Of a stretch of DNA of 64,000 nt, positions 47,753 to 58,014 are shown piece after piece. The number at the start of each line of letters is the position of its first letter. The stretch's first letter is position 1. The stretch lies in the NCBI GenBank assembly GCA_001466705.2, contig LATX02000224.1:124001-188000 (forward strand), given 5' to 3'. A model generated the notes under the pieces. That model made no database searches. It was given only the letters and a program-made list of their open reading frames with translations, and was not told where the DNA came from. Origin of the DNA: Moniliophthora roreri. Taxonomy: Eukaryota > Basidiomycota > Agaricomycetes > Agaricales > Marasmiaceae. The translations under genes were made by a program, and so were the position numbers.

Positions 47753-49277
47753 TCAAATATCGTAGTCCCAATCATCTTCGCCACTACTGGATGAAAAGGC
47801 GAGACAACTAGCACCAAAAACGAGAGCGCCTATTCCAAGCCCGATGGCGAGTGGAGGTGCTATAACCGCCGTTGCTCCAATAGACTGGCAAAGTGAAAAT
47901 AATCCGCCAGTCATGCCGCCATAAAACACGGATTGAATCCCGGCGGCAAGGGATCCTAAAGGAAAGGTTAGAATGTAAGCCATCCGGTTCAAATGACGCC
48001 TACCTGCGAGAACTCCAGACGCCGTGAATCCTACGGCATTGAGCGCTGCAATAGCCGTAGACGGCAAAAGTATTGCAGCACCTCCAGCCATTAAGCCACC
48101 GCCTGCCAGTTTGTTGAGTAGTTCTTTCATCTTCTCGGGGTCTTCTCCGCTCTCTATAATACTATTAGTACAAAACCAAACGAAATTTTAGCAAATATAT
48201 TAGAAAAAACGCACCATGCAGCTTAATTATGAGCACCTTGAATTGAACCCAATTCAAGGAATTATCGTGTTTAATGGCCTTCATGAATTTTCGGAGGGTA
48301 CCTCTCAGGAAGAAGGTCGCAGCCTTCACATGTTGGTCTTGCGGAATACTGCGTCTGTGACACCCTAGTTCGACGTAGTCGAGCCAATGTTCGATGGTAT
48401 ACTGGTTTCCTTGTCGTGGAGGCCAGATTTTGACTTCGGCTGGGTCATTCTTCCATTGACAGAGAATCCATTTAAGTCGAGCCAAATCACCTCCACTCAG
48501 TTTACTAAGGAGTTCTCTTCTCCTCTCGGGCTCTCCCTCGCTCGCTATGTCACCAGAATTGTCAGCTCCCAAAGTTTGTTCAATAAACCGGGAAACGCAC
48601 CCTGCAACCCAACCATGAGCGTCCTAAACACATCCCATGACAGCGGGGGATTGGCCCTCACGATCCTTTGAAAATCACCTCTCAAAAAGAAGGTCGCTGC
48701 CTTCACGTATTGAGCTGGTTGGATCCCTCGTCTGAGGCACTCCAATTCGATGTAATCGAGCCAATGATCAATGGTATATCGGTTCCCGGGCCCCGGAGGC
48801 CATGTTCTCACTTTGGCTGATTGAGTGTTCCATTGGTCGAGAGTCCATTGTAGTCGAGGGTCTAAACTGTCTACACCGAATTTAACGAGTAGCTCATTCC
48901 TGCTTGCGGCGTCTTCCTCGCTCTCTATGTCGCGGTGCGTCGTTTCAGCGCTAATTCAAACGAATCAACAGATAATAAAACACACCTTGCAATTCAATTA
49001 TGAACATCCTGAATACATCCCATGATTGTAAGGGGTTACGACGATTGACGGCCCTCACGGTCTCTCCGAAATCGTCTCTCAGGAAGAAGATCGCTGCCTC
49101 AACATACTGGCATTGCTGAATATCCCGTTGGAGGCAACTCAGTTCGATGAAATCGAGCCAGTGCTCGAGTGTATACTGCATTTCTGGCTCCGGAGGCCCA
49201 GGCCAGGTTTTCACTTCGGTTGGATGGGCATTCCATTGGTCAAGAATCTGTTGTAATCGAGTGGAAGGGATGGCCAT
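47753..49277 (-). CDS. IFI6/27-like membrane protein with three tandem N-terminal modules (array member b)
   Basis: Five exons (48986-49277, 48601-48924, 48215-48544, 48004-48153, 47753-47955) total 1299 nt, 432 residues. Exons 1, 2 and 3 each encode one copy of the ~95-residue domain: WNAHPTEVKTWPGPP and YTLEHWLDFIELSCLQRDI; WNTQSAKVRTWPPGP and YTIDHWLDYIELECLRRGI; WKNDPAEVKIWPPRQ and YTIEHWLDYVELGCHRRSI. Copies 2 and 3 are each preceded by the hinge (SEEDAASRNELLVKF; SEGEPERRRELLSKL). Exons 4 and 5 encode the ISG12-like membrane domain (LAGGGLMAGGAAILLP, GFTASGVLAGSLAAG, YGGMTGGLFSLCQSIGA). All three internal exon borders are phase 1, so exons 2 and 3 (324 and 330 nt) are symmetric units that duplicated without harming the frame. 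The middle copies end in AATFFLRG as in the single-module paralogs. Confidence 0.88.
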
Positions 49278-49329
49278 GATGGGAAAGCGTGCGCTGGAAA
49301 AGCATCCTAGCAACCTTTTAAACCCGGGA

Positions 49330-49560
49330 CTGCGGTCAAGAAGCCCTACACATGTTGATAAAGTTAGCTTTGGATCGCCATCAGATAGTTGAGCCCTCTG
49401 TCAAGTTCCTACCTCTTCAAGATGAGAAAGAAAACAGATATCGATGCTAGTGAATAGTCCTGGATGAACATGAGTAAGGAATGGATCTAGTGAAGCAGAC
49501 GTACAGTATATCCAGACCGGTAGAGTTACAAAACACGTGAATGAAACGTGGTGACCTACA
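49330..49560. repeat. Segmental duplication shared with 55632-55860
   Basis: The 5' flank of array member b (GATAAAGTTAGCTTTG, AGTTGAGCSCTCYGTCAAGT, TAGTGAAGCAGACGTACA) reappears upstream of member c in the same order and spacing. The shared block continues left into a decayed IFI-like gene. Confidence 0.8.
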
Positions 49561-49564
49561 GAGA

Positions 49565-49895
49565 AGCAATCAATCTCTTTTCATATTCCCTTGACACTCG
49601 ATGCCGAACACGCAACACACATTACTCCGACAACAATATTATCCACGCCGATCCCAATCACAGCTGAAGATCACCGCTGTCACACCTAGAGACTGGCATA
49701 TCGAGGATTAAACCCCCGTAGAAGAGCGACTGGAGGCCGGCAGCGATAGATCCTGCCTTGAAGTTTCTGCCAGTTGAATGAATGTGAAATGGGATGACTG
49801 ATATGCTTACCTGCAGCTTCACCTGGTCAAGTGAACCCGACAGTGCGTAACGCAGCTACTCCGACAGAAAGAAGCACCACGGCTGTAGTTTCGAG
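49565..49895 (-). pseudogene. Decayed IFI-like gene, counterpart of the gene at 55905
   Basis: Nucleotide blocks match the last exons of the gene at 55905-56750 in order: the CACTCGATGCCGAAC tail, GACTGGCATATCGAG, CCCCCGTAGAAGA, GACTGGAGGCC, then the splice site CTTACCTGCAG and GTGAACCC. Part of the membrane-domain exon is deleted (the GTTGTGATTGTG segment is lost and YGG is followed directly by frame-breaking sequence), and the N-terminal exon is missing. No open frame remains. Confidence 0.78.
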
Positions 49896-50640
49896 TACCC
49901 AGACTGAGGACACACATTGACGATCGCAGGTGATGTAGTAGTTAACCGGCAAAAAGAACCGTGCCAGATATTCGTATTAGGTAATTTGTGACTTCCTGCG
50001 TCGACCGACACCCAACCAACAACCCCGTTTTTCCCTGGTCCTCCCTGGTCCTCTTGGCTGTCTACCTCAAACCCGTTGCTTCACATAGTTCCATCAAGTT
50101 TAGATATTCATGCGACCTCGAAACGAAGGCGTAGCTTGAAGATCTGTAATGCCAGCCAACGAAGTTTTGCGTTCGTCCCAGCACCGTCTACAGCCATGGT
50201 TCGCTCGAATCTTACGTTCAGGAGTACGGATCCGTTGATACCTACATGTTGGACATCCGGAATAGTCACCGATGCCCCAGCGGTATGTGTGACAGCCTGT
50301 CTTTTCGTCTCTGAATTTCTTGCTTATTCTTATATGGTAATACAGGTCTCTACCCTCTTTCTATGCATTATTAGGTTATATCGTCTCGTCAGTCGTCATA
50401 CTGCAATCGAGAGCAAAACCACAGACCCCGCAAGACGCTAAGAAAACATGACAGAGGGCGAAGGGAACCTGCTGCAAAGACGAGAGAACAAGATGGGGCT
50501 CGGAAGAGAGGCGATAAAAGGGAAGATGTGTGGATGAAGGGGATTGATGTACTTGATGGACGAGGCGGGCATGATACCCACGACTTCCCATATTTTTTCA
50601 GTCCCCATCCAGATCTGGCAGTATGCAGGCATCTATTCGT
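49896..50640. other. Intergenic region
   Basis: No supported gene. A plus-strand frame at 50076-50441 has no motif. Confidence 0.45.
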
Positions 50641-51178
50641 TGCTGCGTAACCTATTTCAGCCTCTGGCCCTTCCCTCAGTCACCACCGTTAGCACTCACG
50701 GACAATGTTGCGTCAATGATGACTCTTTGGCCACGGCTTTCGATGGTTCGTGACCATACGAAACGATGGTGATTTCCTCATCAGATCTCGTTGCGCTCTA
50801 ACAACCCTAGAACTCCTTGGAATGCCGCTATACGATGGTGACGTCGTGGATTTCCTGCGCCTAGTCCCACCCCTAGAAGATCTCACCATCCACGAGCTTT
50901 GAGGTGACGCTAACAGCAACGCCGGCTTCACTGTGGCCGTCTTTGATTGGGAGAACACTCCCGTGTTACCCAAGTTGAGGTGTCTCTGTCTACGAGTCAG
51001 GGAAAACTTTGATGCCGATGAAGCTTTCGTGGACATTGTGCAATCACGATGGTCTGTGCCGTTGGACATTGGCGATGGAGTGACCATCAAGCTGAAAGGG
51101 GTAGAGTTGATCGTGTTGGACAAGGATTTGGATGAGGTGGTTAGAAAAGGATGGTATGATGGTCACTGTTCGCGGTAA
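50640..51178 (+). pseudogene. 3' remnant of an F-box/LRR-type gene with in-frame stop
   Basis: One frame reads LRR-like text (CALTTLELLGMPLYDGDVVDF, then LRLVPPLEDLTIHEL) and hits TGA at 50900-50902. It then continues in the same frame with FTVAVFDWENTPVLPKLRCL and the typical mushroom F-box C-terminus (RENFDADEAFVDIVQSRW; LDKDLDEVVRKGW) to the stop near 51178. The F-box itself is not present upstream. Confidence 0.65.
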
Positions 51179-51308
51179 TGGGAAATATGTAGTGTAAAAA
51201 TCATGGCTTTTCCAAAAGACGATTCGTATTCTATTGCTACAATGAGCTTTTCCTATTCGTGATACTGGTACAATCCAACGTTTCTTCCATCACTTACTTT
51301 CGTGGGTT

Positions 51309-53462
51309 TCAGAGTTTCAATCCGATGTTGACATGTACGGCCTTTACTTGAGTATATCTGCACATAGGATTAGCATACCAAGCTCCTTGACATTGTGATA
51401 ATCACTTACGTTTCGAGTGCATATTCGCCTAATGGTTCCCTTTCGTTAGCGCGTGTTCACTTAAGAGTTTTTCTAAAGAACTAACCCAGTTCCCTTCCGA
51501 AACCACTCTGTTTGTATCCGCCGAAAGGTATAGAAATCTCTGGAATGTTGCAGCAGTTTACCTGTGTGAACCAATGATTAGGAAAGGACCATAATGCACG
51601 ATAGAACCGGCTTACCCAAACAGTACCGCTCTCCAAACTATTAGCGATCTTATGTGCCCTCGCGTTGTTCTGTGTAAACACAGCAGCCGCCAACCCATAG
51701 GCAGTGTCATTTGCCATAGCCAAGACCTCTTCTTCAGTGTCAAACTTGATCACGACACCAACGGGGCCAAAGATCTCTTCCTTGACAACTTTCATAGTAG
51801 GTTTGGCGTTGGTGATAATAGTAGGCTGGATAAAGTAACCTTCGCTGGAGTCATGCTTATCGCCGCCTTGGTGGATAGTTGCGCCATCGGTGCGAGCAGA
51901 CTCGAGGTAAGACATGATACGGTCAAACTGGACTTGGGAGACCTGAGGACCGTGCTGGGTTTTGTTGTCAAATGGGTCACCAGTACCGCTGGCGAACGCT
52001 TGCGTAGCAGCGGTAAAGGCTTGTAGGAACTTGTCGTAGATGGCCGAGTGAACAAAGATTCGTGAACCGGCTGTGCAAGCTTGACCCATGTTGGCGCTGT
52101 TCACGAGGAGGTTCCCCATCAGCAAGAGAATTCCTTTCAGAGATACAGGTTACTAACTAGATTCCAACGCACGCCCATTTCACGGCTTGCTCAAGGTCGG
52201 CATCGTCAAAGATGATGTTCGGGGACTAGTAGATATGAGCGGCCGGACACGGACGAGGGAGGTGAAGATGTACCTTGCCGCCCAACTCTAACGATACGAC
52301 CTTCAAATTGCTGTTTGCACTTGCTTCCTGGATCTTCCTTCCAACGAGGGTGCTTCCCGTGAATGCGATCTTGCGAATGTCAGGGTGAAGGGCGATTGCA
52401 TTGCCGACAGTGTTACCTGTCAAGAATTAGACACTGGTAGACGTAAAGCTATTCGGTGAACGCACCATAACCATTGACGATATTGATAACACCAGGCGGA
52501 AAACCTGCCTCGTTAATAAGGCCTGCAAACTTGAGCGCAGTGAGGGGAGTAACCTCGCTAGGCTGCATACTAGTTAGAACTGCAGAAGCGAGCGATGAGA
52601 TTGAAACGCACCTTCAATACACAGCAATTGCCTGTTGCGACAGCTGGTGCAATTTTCCATGATAACATGACCTGAAGGGGACATCTGAGCTCGGGAGACA
52701 GACAAGCATCAAAGCAGACTTACGAGGGGGAAGTTCCATGGAATGATTTGACCGACAACACCATAAGGTTCATGACGGGTATAAGTGAACTTGGCTTCAG
52801 TGGTTTCGATGGTCTTGCCGTGTACCTGGAGAGAGAATGAGTCCGAAGTCTTGCGGGTGATAGACGTCGAGGACGAACCTTGTCTGTCCAACCAGCGTAG
52901 TACCGGAAGCAAGCAACAGCAGTAGGAACATCCATTCTTTGTGATGTCGAATATGGCTTCCCTAGGCATATATTGATTAGTTTTCGTAAAGAACGGACAC
53001 GGTGCGCGTATACCACTCACCGACGTTCAAACTTTCCAGTGCAGCGAGTTCGTCCTTATGTTTCTCCATCAGATCTGCGAGTTTGTTTAGGAGAACACCG
53101 CGTTGTGCGCCTGGAACCTTGTGACCCCATGAGGTGCGGTATGCCTATGATGATCATGAACACAGAAGGGCCAGACATCTTGAATCTCAAAAAACGCACT
53201 TTCCAAGCTGCATCGACAGCCTTATCGACGTCCTTATCGGTTCCCGCAGATACAGAAGTGATAACTTTCCTGGTGGCCGGGTTCACCACGCTTCGCATTG
53301 GTCTCTGTCAGTATCAACCCCAACCCTCCACGAATTGAACACATACTCGACGGTTCCTCCTTCGACAGGATCAACCCATTCACCATTGATGAAGAGGCCG
53401 GTGTTGAATGACAGGGTACCGTTAAAGGTCGGTGTTTTGAGTTCAGTTTTGAAGACGCCCAT
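51309..53462 (-). CDS. Aldehyde dehydrogenase (NAD(P)+-dependent, ALDH superfamily)
   Basis: Many-exon gene starting [20 protein letters not shown], with [18 protein letters not shown] and [31 protein letters not shown] is the conserved strand before the nucleotide-binding part. The Rossmann motif is [14 protein letters not shown]. The catalytic Glu is in LELGGK and the catalytic Cys in [21 protein letters not shown] and [16 protein letters not shown] close the family pattern. The last two tiny exons encode EYALET and [15 protein letters not shown]. There is no targeting peptide, so it is cytosolic. It oxidises an aldehyde to an acid, probably acetaldehyde or a similar broad-range substrate. 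It splits the IFI-like array into two halves and shares nothing with it in sequence. Confidence 0.94.
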
Positions 53463-53678
53463 GTTTATGGTTGGGTTAAGGAGGAATGGGCTTCTCGTGT
53501 ATATGAATCCTAACTTTATTCCGGCTGCCTCTGTAGGGCATCTAGTCCCATTTGCAAATTGCAACGAACAACGGGCCATGAGTCCGCCTCGACTTTTTGC
53601 CGCGTTGGTGAGAATATTAGTCACTCCATTATTCAATAAGTCTCTAGCCACTTGCCTTTAAGTATCTAATTAAATAAG

Positions 53679-54094
53679 CCCGGGGCTTTGAGCCGAGCCG
53701 AGCTGAGCTAGTCTCTCCTAGACAGAGTAGTACAGTGACGATGGCAAGCATGTAACTTACTGTACGACGTCTGTTACTTTCCCGCGCGAGCGGCGAACCG
53801 CCCGGGAGGGTTATTATATAATAAATCGCCACGCGGGACGCCTAAAATTTTCTTTCAGCTTCGCTCTCTCTTACCTTACCCTTTCCCATCTGCGTTAACC
53901 TTACAGCTTACAGTATACTCAGTCTTACCAGGGCAGTCTTCCAGACAACTTAGATACCCATAATCAATTTATGCTGATCTTTCGTTTTTTACTACTCACT
54001 CTCCTTTCACGTGGCTTTGAATAAATCGAGCCCGGATCGTGACATTGCGCCTCAACACAAACTCTAGAGCCGAACCGAGCCCGCAGCATCACTA
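53679..54094. mobile_element. Fragments related to the hAT-like MITE
   Basis: GGCTTTGAGCCGAGCCGAG at 53684-53702 equals the inverted left arm of the MITE at 32709. GAGCCGAACCGAGCCCGC followed by AGCATCACTA (to 54094) equals its terminal end. No matching left terminus is found, so this is a truncated or nested element. It abuts a decayed IFI-like N-terminal segment on the right. Confidence 0.55.
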
Positions 54095-54255
54095 ACGACG
54101 GGGGTCGGTATAAACGTATATAAACAGCTCCCTCAGATCGCCTTATAAAAAGAACATTGTAACTTCTATTTATTGTTATAACATTGGGGCATACATCTTT
54201 TTCACAGCTGGTTTTATTTGAGCCATTGAGTACTCGACAGAGTAATGCTCATTTA
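54095..54255 (-). pseudogene. Remnant of an IFI-array N-terminal module
   Basis: GTATAAACAGCTCC, CTTCTATYYATTGTT, TTCACAGC(T/C)GGTTTT, TTGAGCCATTG and CTCGACAGAGTAA match the first exon of the gene at 56750 over ~140 bases, with point changes and frame loss. The MITE-related end at 54094 joins it directly. Confidence 0.7.
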
Positions 54256-54350
54256 AACTATAATAAAAATGATAGAAGTGACACAGGCGTGAACTGGAAC
54301 GAATAGACAGTCACCCGACTAACTCCTCCAATCCCGGGCCCAAGTTTCGG

Positions 54351-54600
54351 TCATGACCAGATTCGCAGTCGAAGGTGTCCGACAACAAGAACACCTATTC
54401 CAAGCACATTTGCGACTGGGGGCGCTACGACTGCTGTTGCTCCAATAGACTGATAAATTGAAAACAATCCACCGGTCAGACCACCATAGAATCCAGCTGC
54501 GAGTGATTCTAACGGAAATGAGATTAATATATACATCATTCAGCAACCCGAAAGACACTCACGTGCAGCTACGCCAACAGGTGTGAGTAGCAAGGTGCGG
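54351..54600 (-). pseudogene. Truncated IFI-like membrane-domain exons
   Basis: The segment LAAGFYGGLTGGLFSIYQSI, followed by GATAVVAPPVANVLGIGVLVVG, is clear. Compared with paralogs it lacks the IQSV residues after LAAG and ends early in a divergent tail. A preceding piece, LLTPVGVAA, sits before a GTGAG donor at about 54562. No N-terminal module precedes it. Confidence 0.75.
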
Positions 54601-54853
54601 AATGTGGTGGACCCACAAAGAAGCAGTCATCTGTGGCGCTCACGCAACAACAGCTTTTGATCGCACCAGTGACCAAGGTCGCGCCGAGAAAAGTAAGTTA
54701 TTGTATGAAAGGCATGGGTACGTTGACACAACTGCGATAAAGTTGAGTAAAAATGATATGGCAAGCACAAACGGGAACGAATGTACACTAGGATCAAGTC
54801 GTCTTAACTCCCTAGTCACGATTTTAGTCATGACTGGACCCGTAAATGGTGAA

Positions 54854-55584
54854 TCATTGTCCCTGTCCCCGCCGTTCCCTGTTGCGGGACGAACGGGCAA
54901 GACCGGCGCCAATAACGAGAGCACCTATTCCAAGCCCGATTGCAAGTGGTGGTGCTACGACCGCTGTTGCTCCAATAGACTGACAAAGCGAAAATAATCC
55001 ACCAGTCGTGCCGCCATAAAATACGGCTTGAATCCCAGCTGCGAGTGATCCTAGTGAAAGTGAGATTAATATATATGGACATCAACGGGAGACGCTCACC
55101 TGCGAGTACGCCAGCGGACGTGAAGCCGATAGCATTGAGCGCTGCAATACCTGCAGCAGGAAGGACTACCGCTGCTCCTCCAGCCATCAAACCACCTCCA
55201 ATAAGTTTTTTGAGCAATTCTTCAATGTTTCCTTCGCGATACCGGGAACGTTAGCACTGATTGAAACTTTCTTGAGCAGAAATATCGAGGAGACGCACCC
55301 TTTACTTCAATCATGAAGGCCTTGAATGTATCCCATTGCATAGGGAGATGCTGATGAATAATCGTCATGATTTGTTGATTTCTTTGTCCTCTCAAGAAGA
55401 AGATCGCTGCATCGATGTATTGGCCAGGTTGGATTCCCCGTCTGTGGCACCCCGATTCGATGTGGTCGAGCCAATGTTCGATGGTATACTGGTTCCCAGG
55501 TCCTGGAGGCCAGGTTTTCACCTCGGCTGGTCGAGAATTCCATTGGTTGAGAGTCTGTTGAAGTTGAGTAGGAGGGTTGGCCAT
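54854..55584 (-). CDS. IFI6/27-like membrane protein with one N-terminal module (array member c)
   Basis: Exons 55299-55584, 55100-55231 and 54854-55050 total 615 nt, 204 residues. The N-terminal module reads WNSRPAEVKTWPPGP, YTIEHWLDHIESGCHRRGI, AAIFFLRG, WDTFKAFMIEVK. The membrane part is LIGGGLMAGGAAVVLP, NAIGFTSAGVLAGSLAAG, YGGTTGGLFSLCQSIGA, PLAIGLGIGALVIGAGLA. Compared with member a the acceptor of exon 2 has decayed, so splicing must use a downstream AG (GCGAAG|GAAAC), which shortens the hinge. The acidic tail is replaced by a basic one (RSSRNRERRGQGQ) through a frame change at the end. It is very close to member a, so it is a recent duplicate that may be drifting. Confidence 0.8.
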
Positions 55585-55631
55585 GATGGGGAGGCGTGCG
55601 CTGGAAAAACCTTTTAATGACAAACCCGGCA

Positions 55632-55860
55632 CTACGCAGCTGCGGTCAAGAAGCCACACATACACACACATACTGATAAAGTTAGCTTTGAATCCCCATC
55701 TAATAGTTGAGCGCTCCGTCAAGTTCCTACCCGTTCAAGGTGACACAGGGAAGAGACACCAACGCCAATGAATACTCCTGAACGAACATAAATAGGGAAT
55801 GAATTTAGTGAAGCAGACGTACAACATATTCAGATCGGCAGAGTACAGCACGTTTGAAAC
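55632..55860. repeat. Segmental duplication shared with 49330-49560
   Basis: Right-hand copy of the duplicated 5' flank. Here it joins the intact gene at 55905-56750, whereas the left copy joins a decayed one. Confidence 0.8.
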
Positions 55861-55904
55861 GACAGACCACGTAAACGAAATGTGGCGGAGAGAAGCAGAA
55901 GCAA

Positions 55905-56750
55905 TCAATATTTTGTCACATTCCCTCTGGCACTCGATGCCGAAAACGCAACACACAGTGTGCCGACAACAATAGCACACACACCGATCACAATCACAAC
56001 TGGAGGTGCTATTACCGCTGTCGCACCTATAGACTGGCATATCGAGAATAGACCGCTAGTCAATCCCCCGTAGAAGAATGACTGGAGGCCAGCAGCGATA
56101 GACCCTGCATGAGAGTTCCTGCTTCAGTTGAAGTAACGTGATATAGGAAGACCGATACGCTTACCTGCAGCTACACCTGATGAAGTGAACCCAACAGCGT
56201 GTAACGCGGCTACTCCAGCAGAGGGAAGCACCATAGCCGATCCTCCAGCAAGAAGCCCGCCTCCAGCCAATTTGGTGATCTTTCCCTTCTCCCTCCTCGA
56301 ATCAGTCAGTTGATCTGGAGCAGGGGGAGGCACCTCCTCAGAGTCAGAGTCAGAGTCAGAGTCAACCTCCGTAGGTCCTATTTCAAGTCGGTTAGTACAA
56401 GAAAAACTGCTCGATTTGACGATAAACGCACCATGAAAATCTACCATAAACGTCTCAAAATCCTCCCACCCCATGATCTTGTGCCTCATCTCCCGATTTT
56501 GAACGACGGGTATAAACAGCTCCTTTAGTTCGCCTCGTAAAAAGAATGTTGCGACTTCTATCCATTGTTCTTGGGGTATATATCGCTCTTCACAGCCGGT
56601 TTTGATGTGTTTGAGCCATTGCTCGACAGAGTAACGCTCGCTGGCTTCTGGATTCGGAGGCCATAGCTTGACATCTGATGAGTCGTTCCAGTTGTTTAGG
56701 ATTTTTTGTAGTTCGGGTCCAGAGCATTCTGCTAGCTCAGGGATGACCAT
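55905..56750 (-). CDS. Divergent IFI6/27-like membrane protein with one N-terminal module (array member d)
   Basis: Exons 56432-56750, 56165-56377 and 55905-56104 give 732 nt, 243 residues. The module is more diverged but aligned: WNDSSDVKLWPPNP, YSVEQWLKHIKTGCEERYI, ATFFLRGELKELFI, WEDFETFMVDFH. The hinge is expanded into an acidic (SD)n repeat (DSDSDSDSEEVPPPAP). The membrane domain reads LAGGGLLAGGSAMVLP, HAVGFTSSGVAAGSIAAG, YGGLTSGLFSICQSIGA, VVIVIGVCAIVVG. The tail SASSARGNVTKY has no acidic patch. It is probably the oldest member of the array, and the decayed copy at 49565 derives from the same type. Same three-exon, phase-1 layout as members a and c. Confidence 0.87.
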
Positions 56751-57169
56751 GGTGAAAAGAGGGCGCTGTTCGGCACCGTGTTCGATGTCGGAGCGCTTAT
56801 AAGGTGACTCCAGACAGGTCGCATGTTGATGGAGAAGCTTGACTTTGGTCCCTGAATTTCGAAGCTATTCAATCAGTCTACAGGAAGAATGGTATAGAAT
56901 ATAGGATCAAAGGACGGAAATTTTATTCACCGACCTGCCATTGGCTCACCTTCACGATGGTCAACAAAGGGAGTCGGAGATAACGGGAAAGAATTGGCGT
57001 ATAAAATTTTTATTGGCTCGGACGTTACACGTCACTCGGGGAACGTCTGTCTTGGCGCAGGTACTGGCATATCAAGCTGGAATCTATCGTATTACTCCGG
57101 AAAACCCCTCTATACATGCTCCAACCAACGGAGACACAAGTACTACAGACAATACGACCGCAAGTAAGG
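56751..57169. other. Intergenic region
   Basis: Promoter of array member d and 3' flank of the PHO88-type gene. No other feature. Confidence 0.6.
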
Positions 57170-58014
57170 TTACTCGTCCTTCTTGGCACCAATCCTTTTT
57201 TCTGCCTCGCTAATAGCAGCATTATCCGTCTGAGGTCCAGTGGCGGCACCGAACATGCTGGGAGTCTTGAAAGGTCTCTTCAGGTCACCCTCAGCAGGCT
57301 TGCCAAAGAGGTGAATTGCCACGGGCTTGGCGTCGTAGAGACCTTTGAGTCCCATGAGGGATTGGATGAAGAGCGGTTGAGTAAATTTCATATATCCGTG
57401 GAGGAAGCACATCATGGCAATACCCATGTAAGCGGAGCGAAGCTTTGTCGAGTGATATTAGGATCGCAGGAGGAAAGTGAATGGGCGGCCGCGTACCAGT
57501 TTCGAAATTTCTGCCAAATCGTAATCCCTCACGGTGGTGGTGACGAGCTGACCAGGTTCATTGGGAGTCTACAAAGAATATGTCGATAATCTTTCTTGTT
57601 GTGTATCGACCAGACACACGTACCATAGGGCTAGGAGGGTCCACTGATCAAGGTGAGCAAAGAAATCTCAGCTTCAACACGGTCTGCATAGAGAGAAGTT
57701 CTGACCATATTTCAAGACGGTCTGGTCATTTTTGCGCTTGGCCTACAAACATTCTGGTCAGTTTTTCATATCGGAAGTAGTAGGGTCACAACACACTATC
57801 ATGGAGACATAGTAGTAAATCCCCAAAATGATAAGCTGAGTGGCCACGTATCCCAAACGAGCATAATTGAGGGTCTCGGGGTCGTTGAAATCGATTCTCC
57901 TGGCCACTATAGAAAGGAAATTAGAAATTTTTGCGTCACCAAGTCATGATAAAGTTGGAACGTACATTGCATGGCAGCAAGGGAGATGACCAAATTTTGA
58001 ACCGGCGAGCTCAT
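57170..58014 (-). CDS. PHO88: PHO88 / SND3 family ER membrane protein
   Basis: Starts MSSPVQNLVISLAAMQ (58014) and runs through about six short exons, including one of 20 nt (57624-57643, VDPPSPM). RIDFNDPETLNYARLGYVAT is followed by the first membrane helix, QLIILGIYYYVSM. Then come AKRKNDQTVLKYVDPPSPM, PGQLVTTTVRDYDLAEISKL and AYMGIAMMCFLHGYMKFTQP. The family signature is GLYDAKPVAIHLFGKPAEGD, then LKRPFKTPS. A charged tail, EAEKRIGAKKDE, closes it. Family members act in SRP-independent targeting of membrane proteins to the ER (Snd3) and influence phosphate transport. Exon 5 to 6 joins EISKL to LRSAYMG. It is intact and conserved. Confidence 0.93.

Noticed and set aside
46422..56750. Treating the array as proof of an interferon-like pathway in fungi
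   Set aside because: Only the membrane domain resembles IFI6/27. The name reflects animal regulation and says nothing about signalling here.
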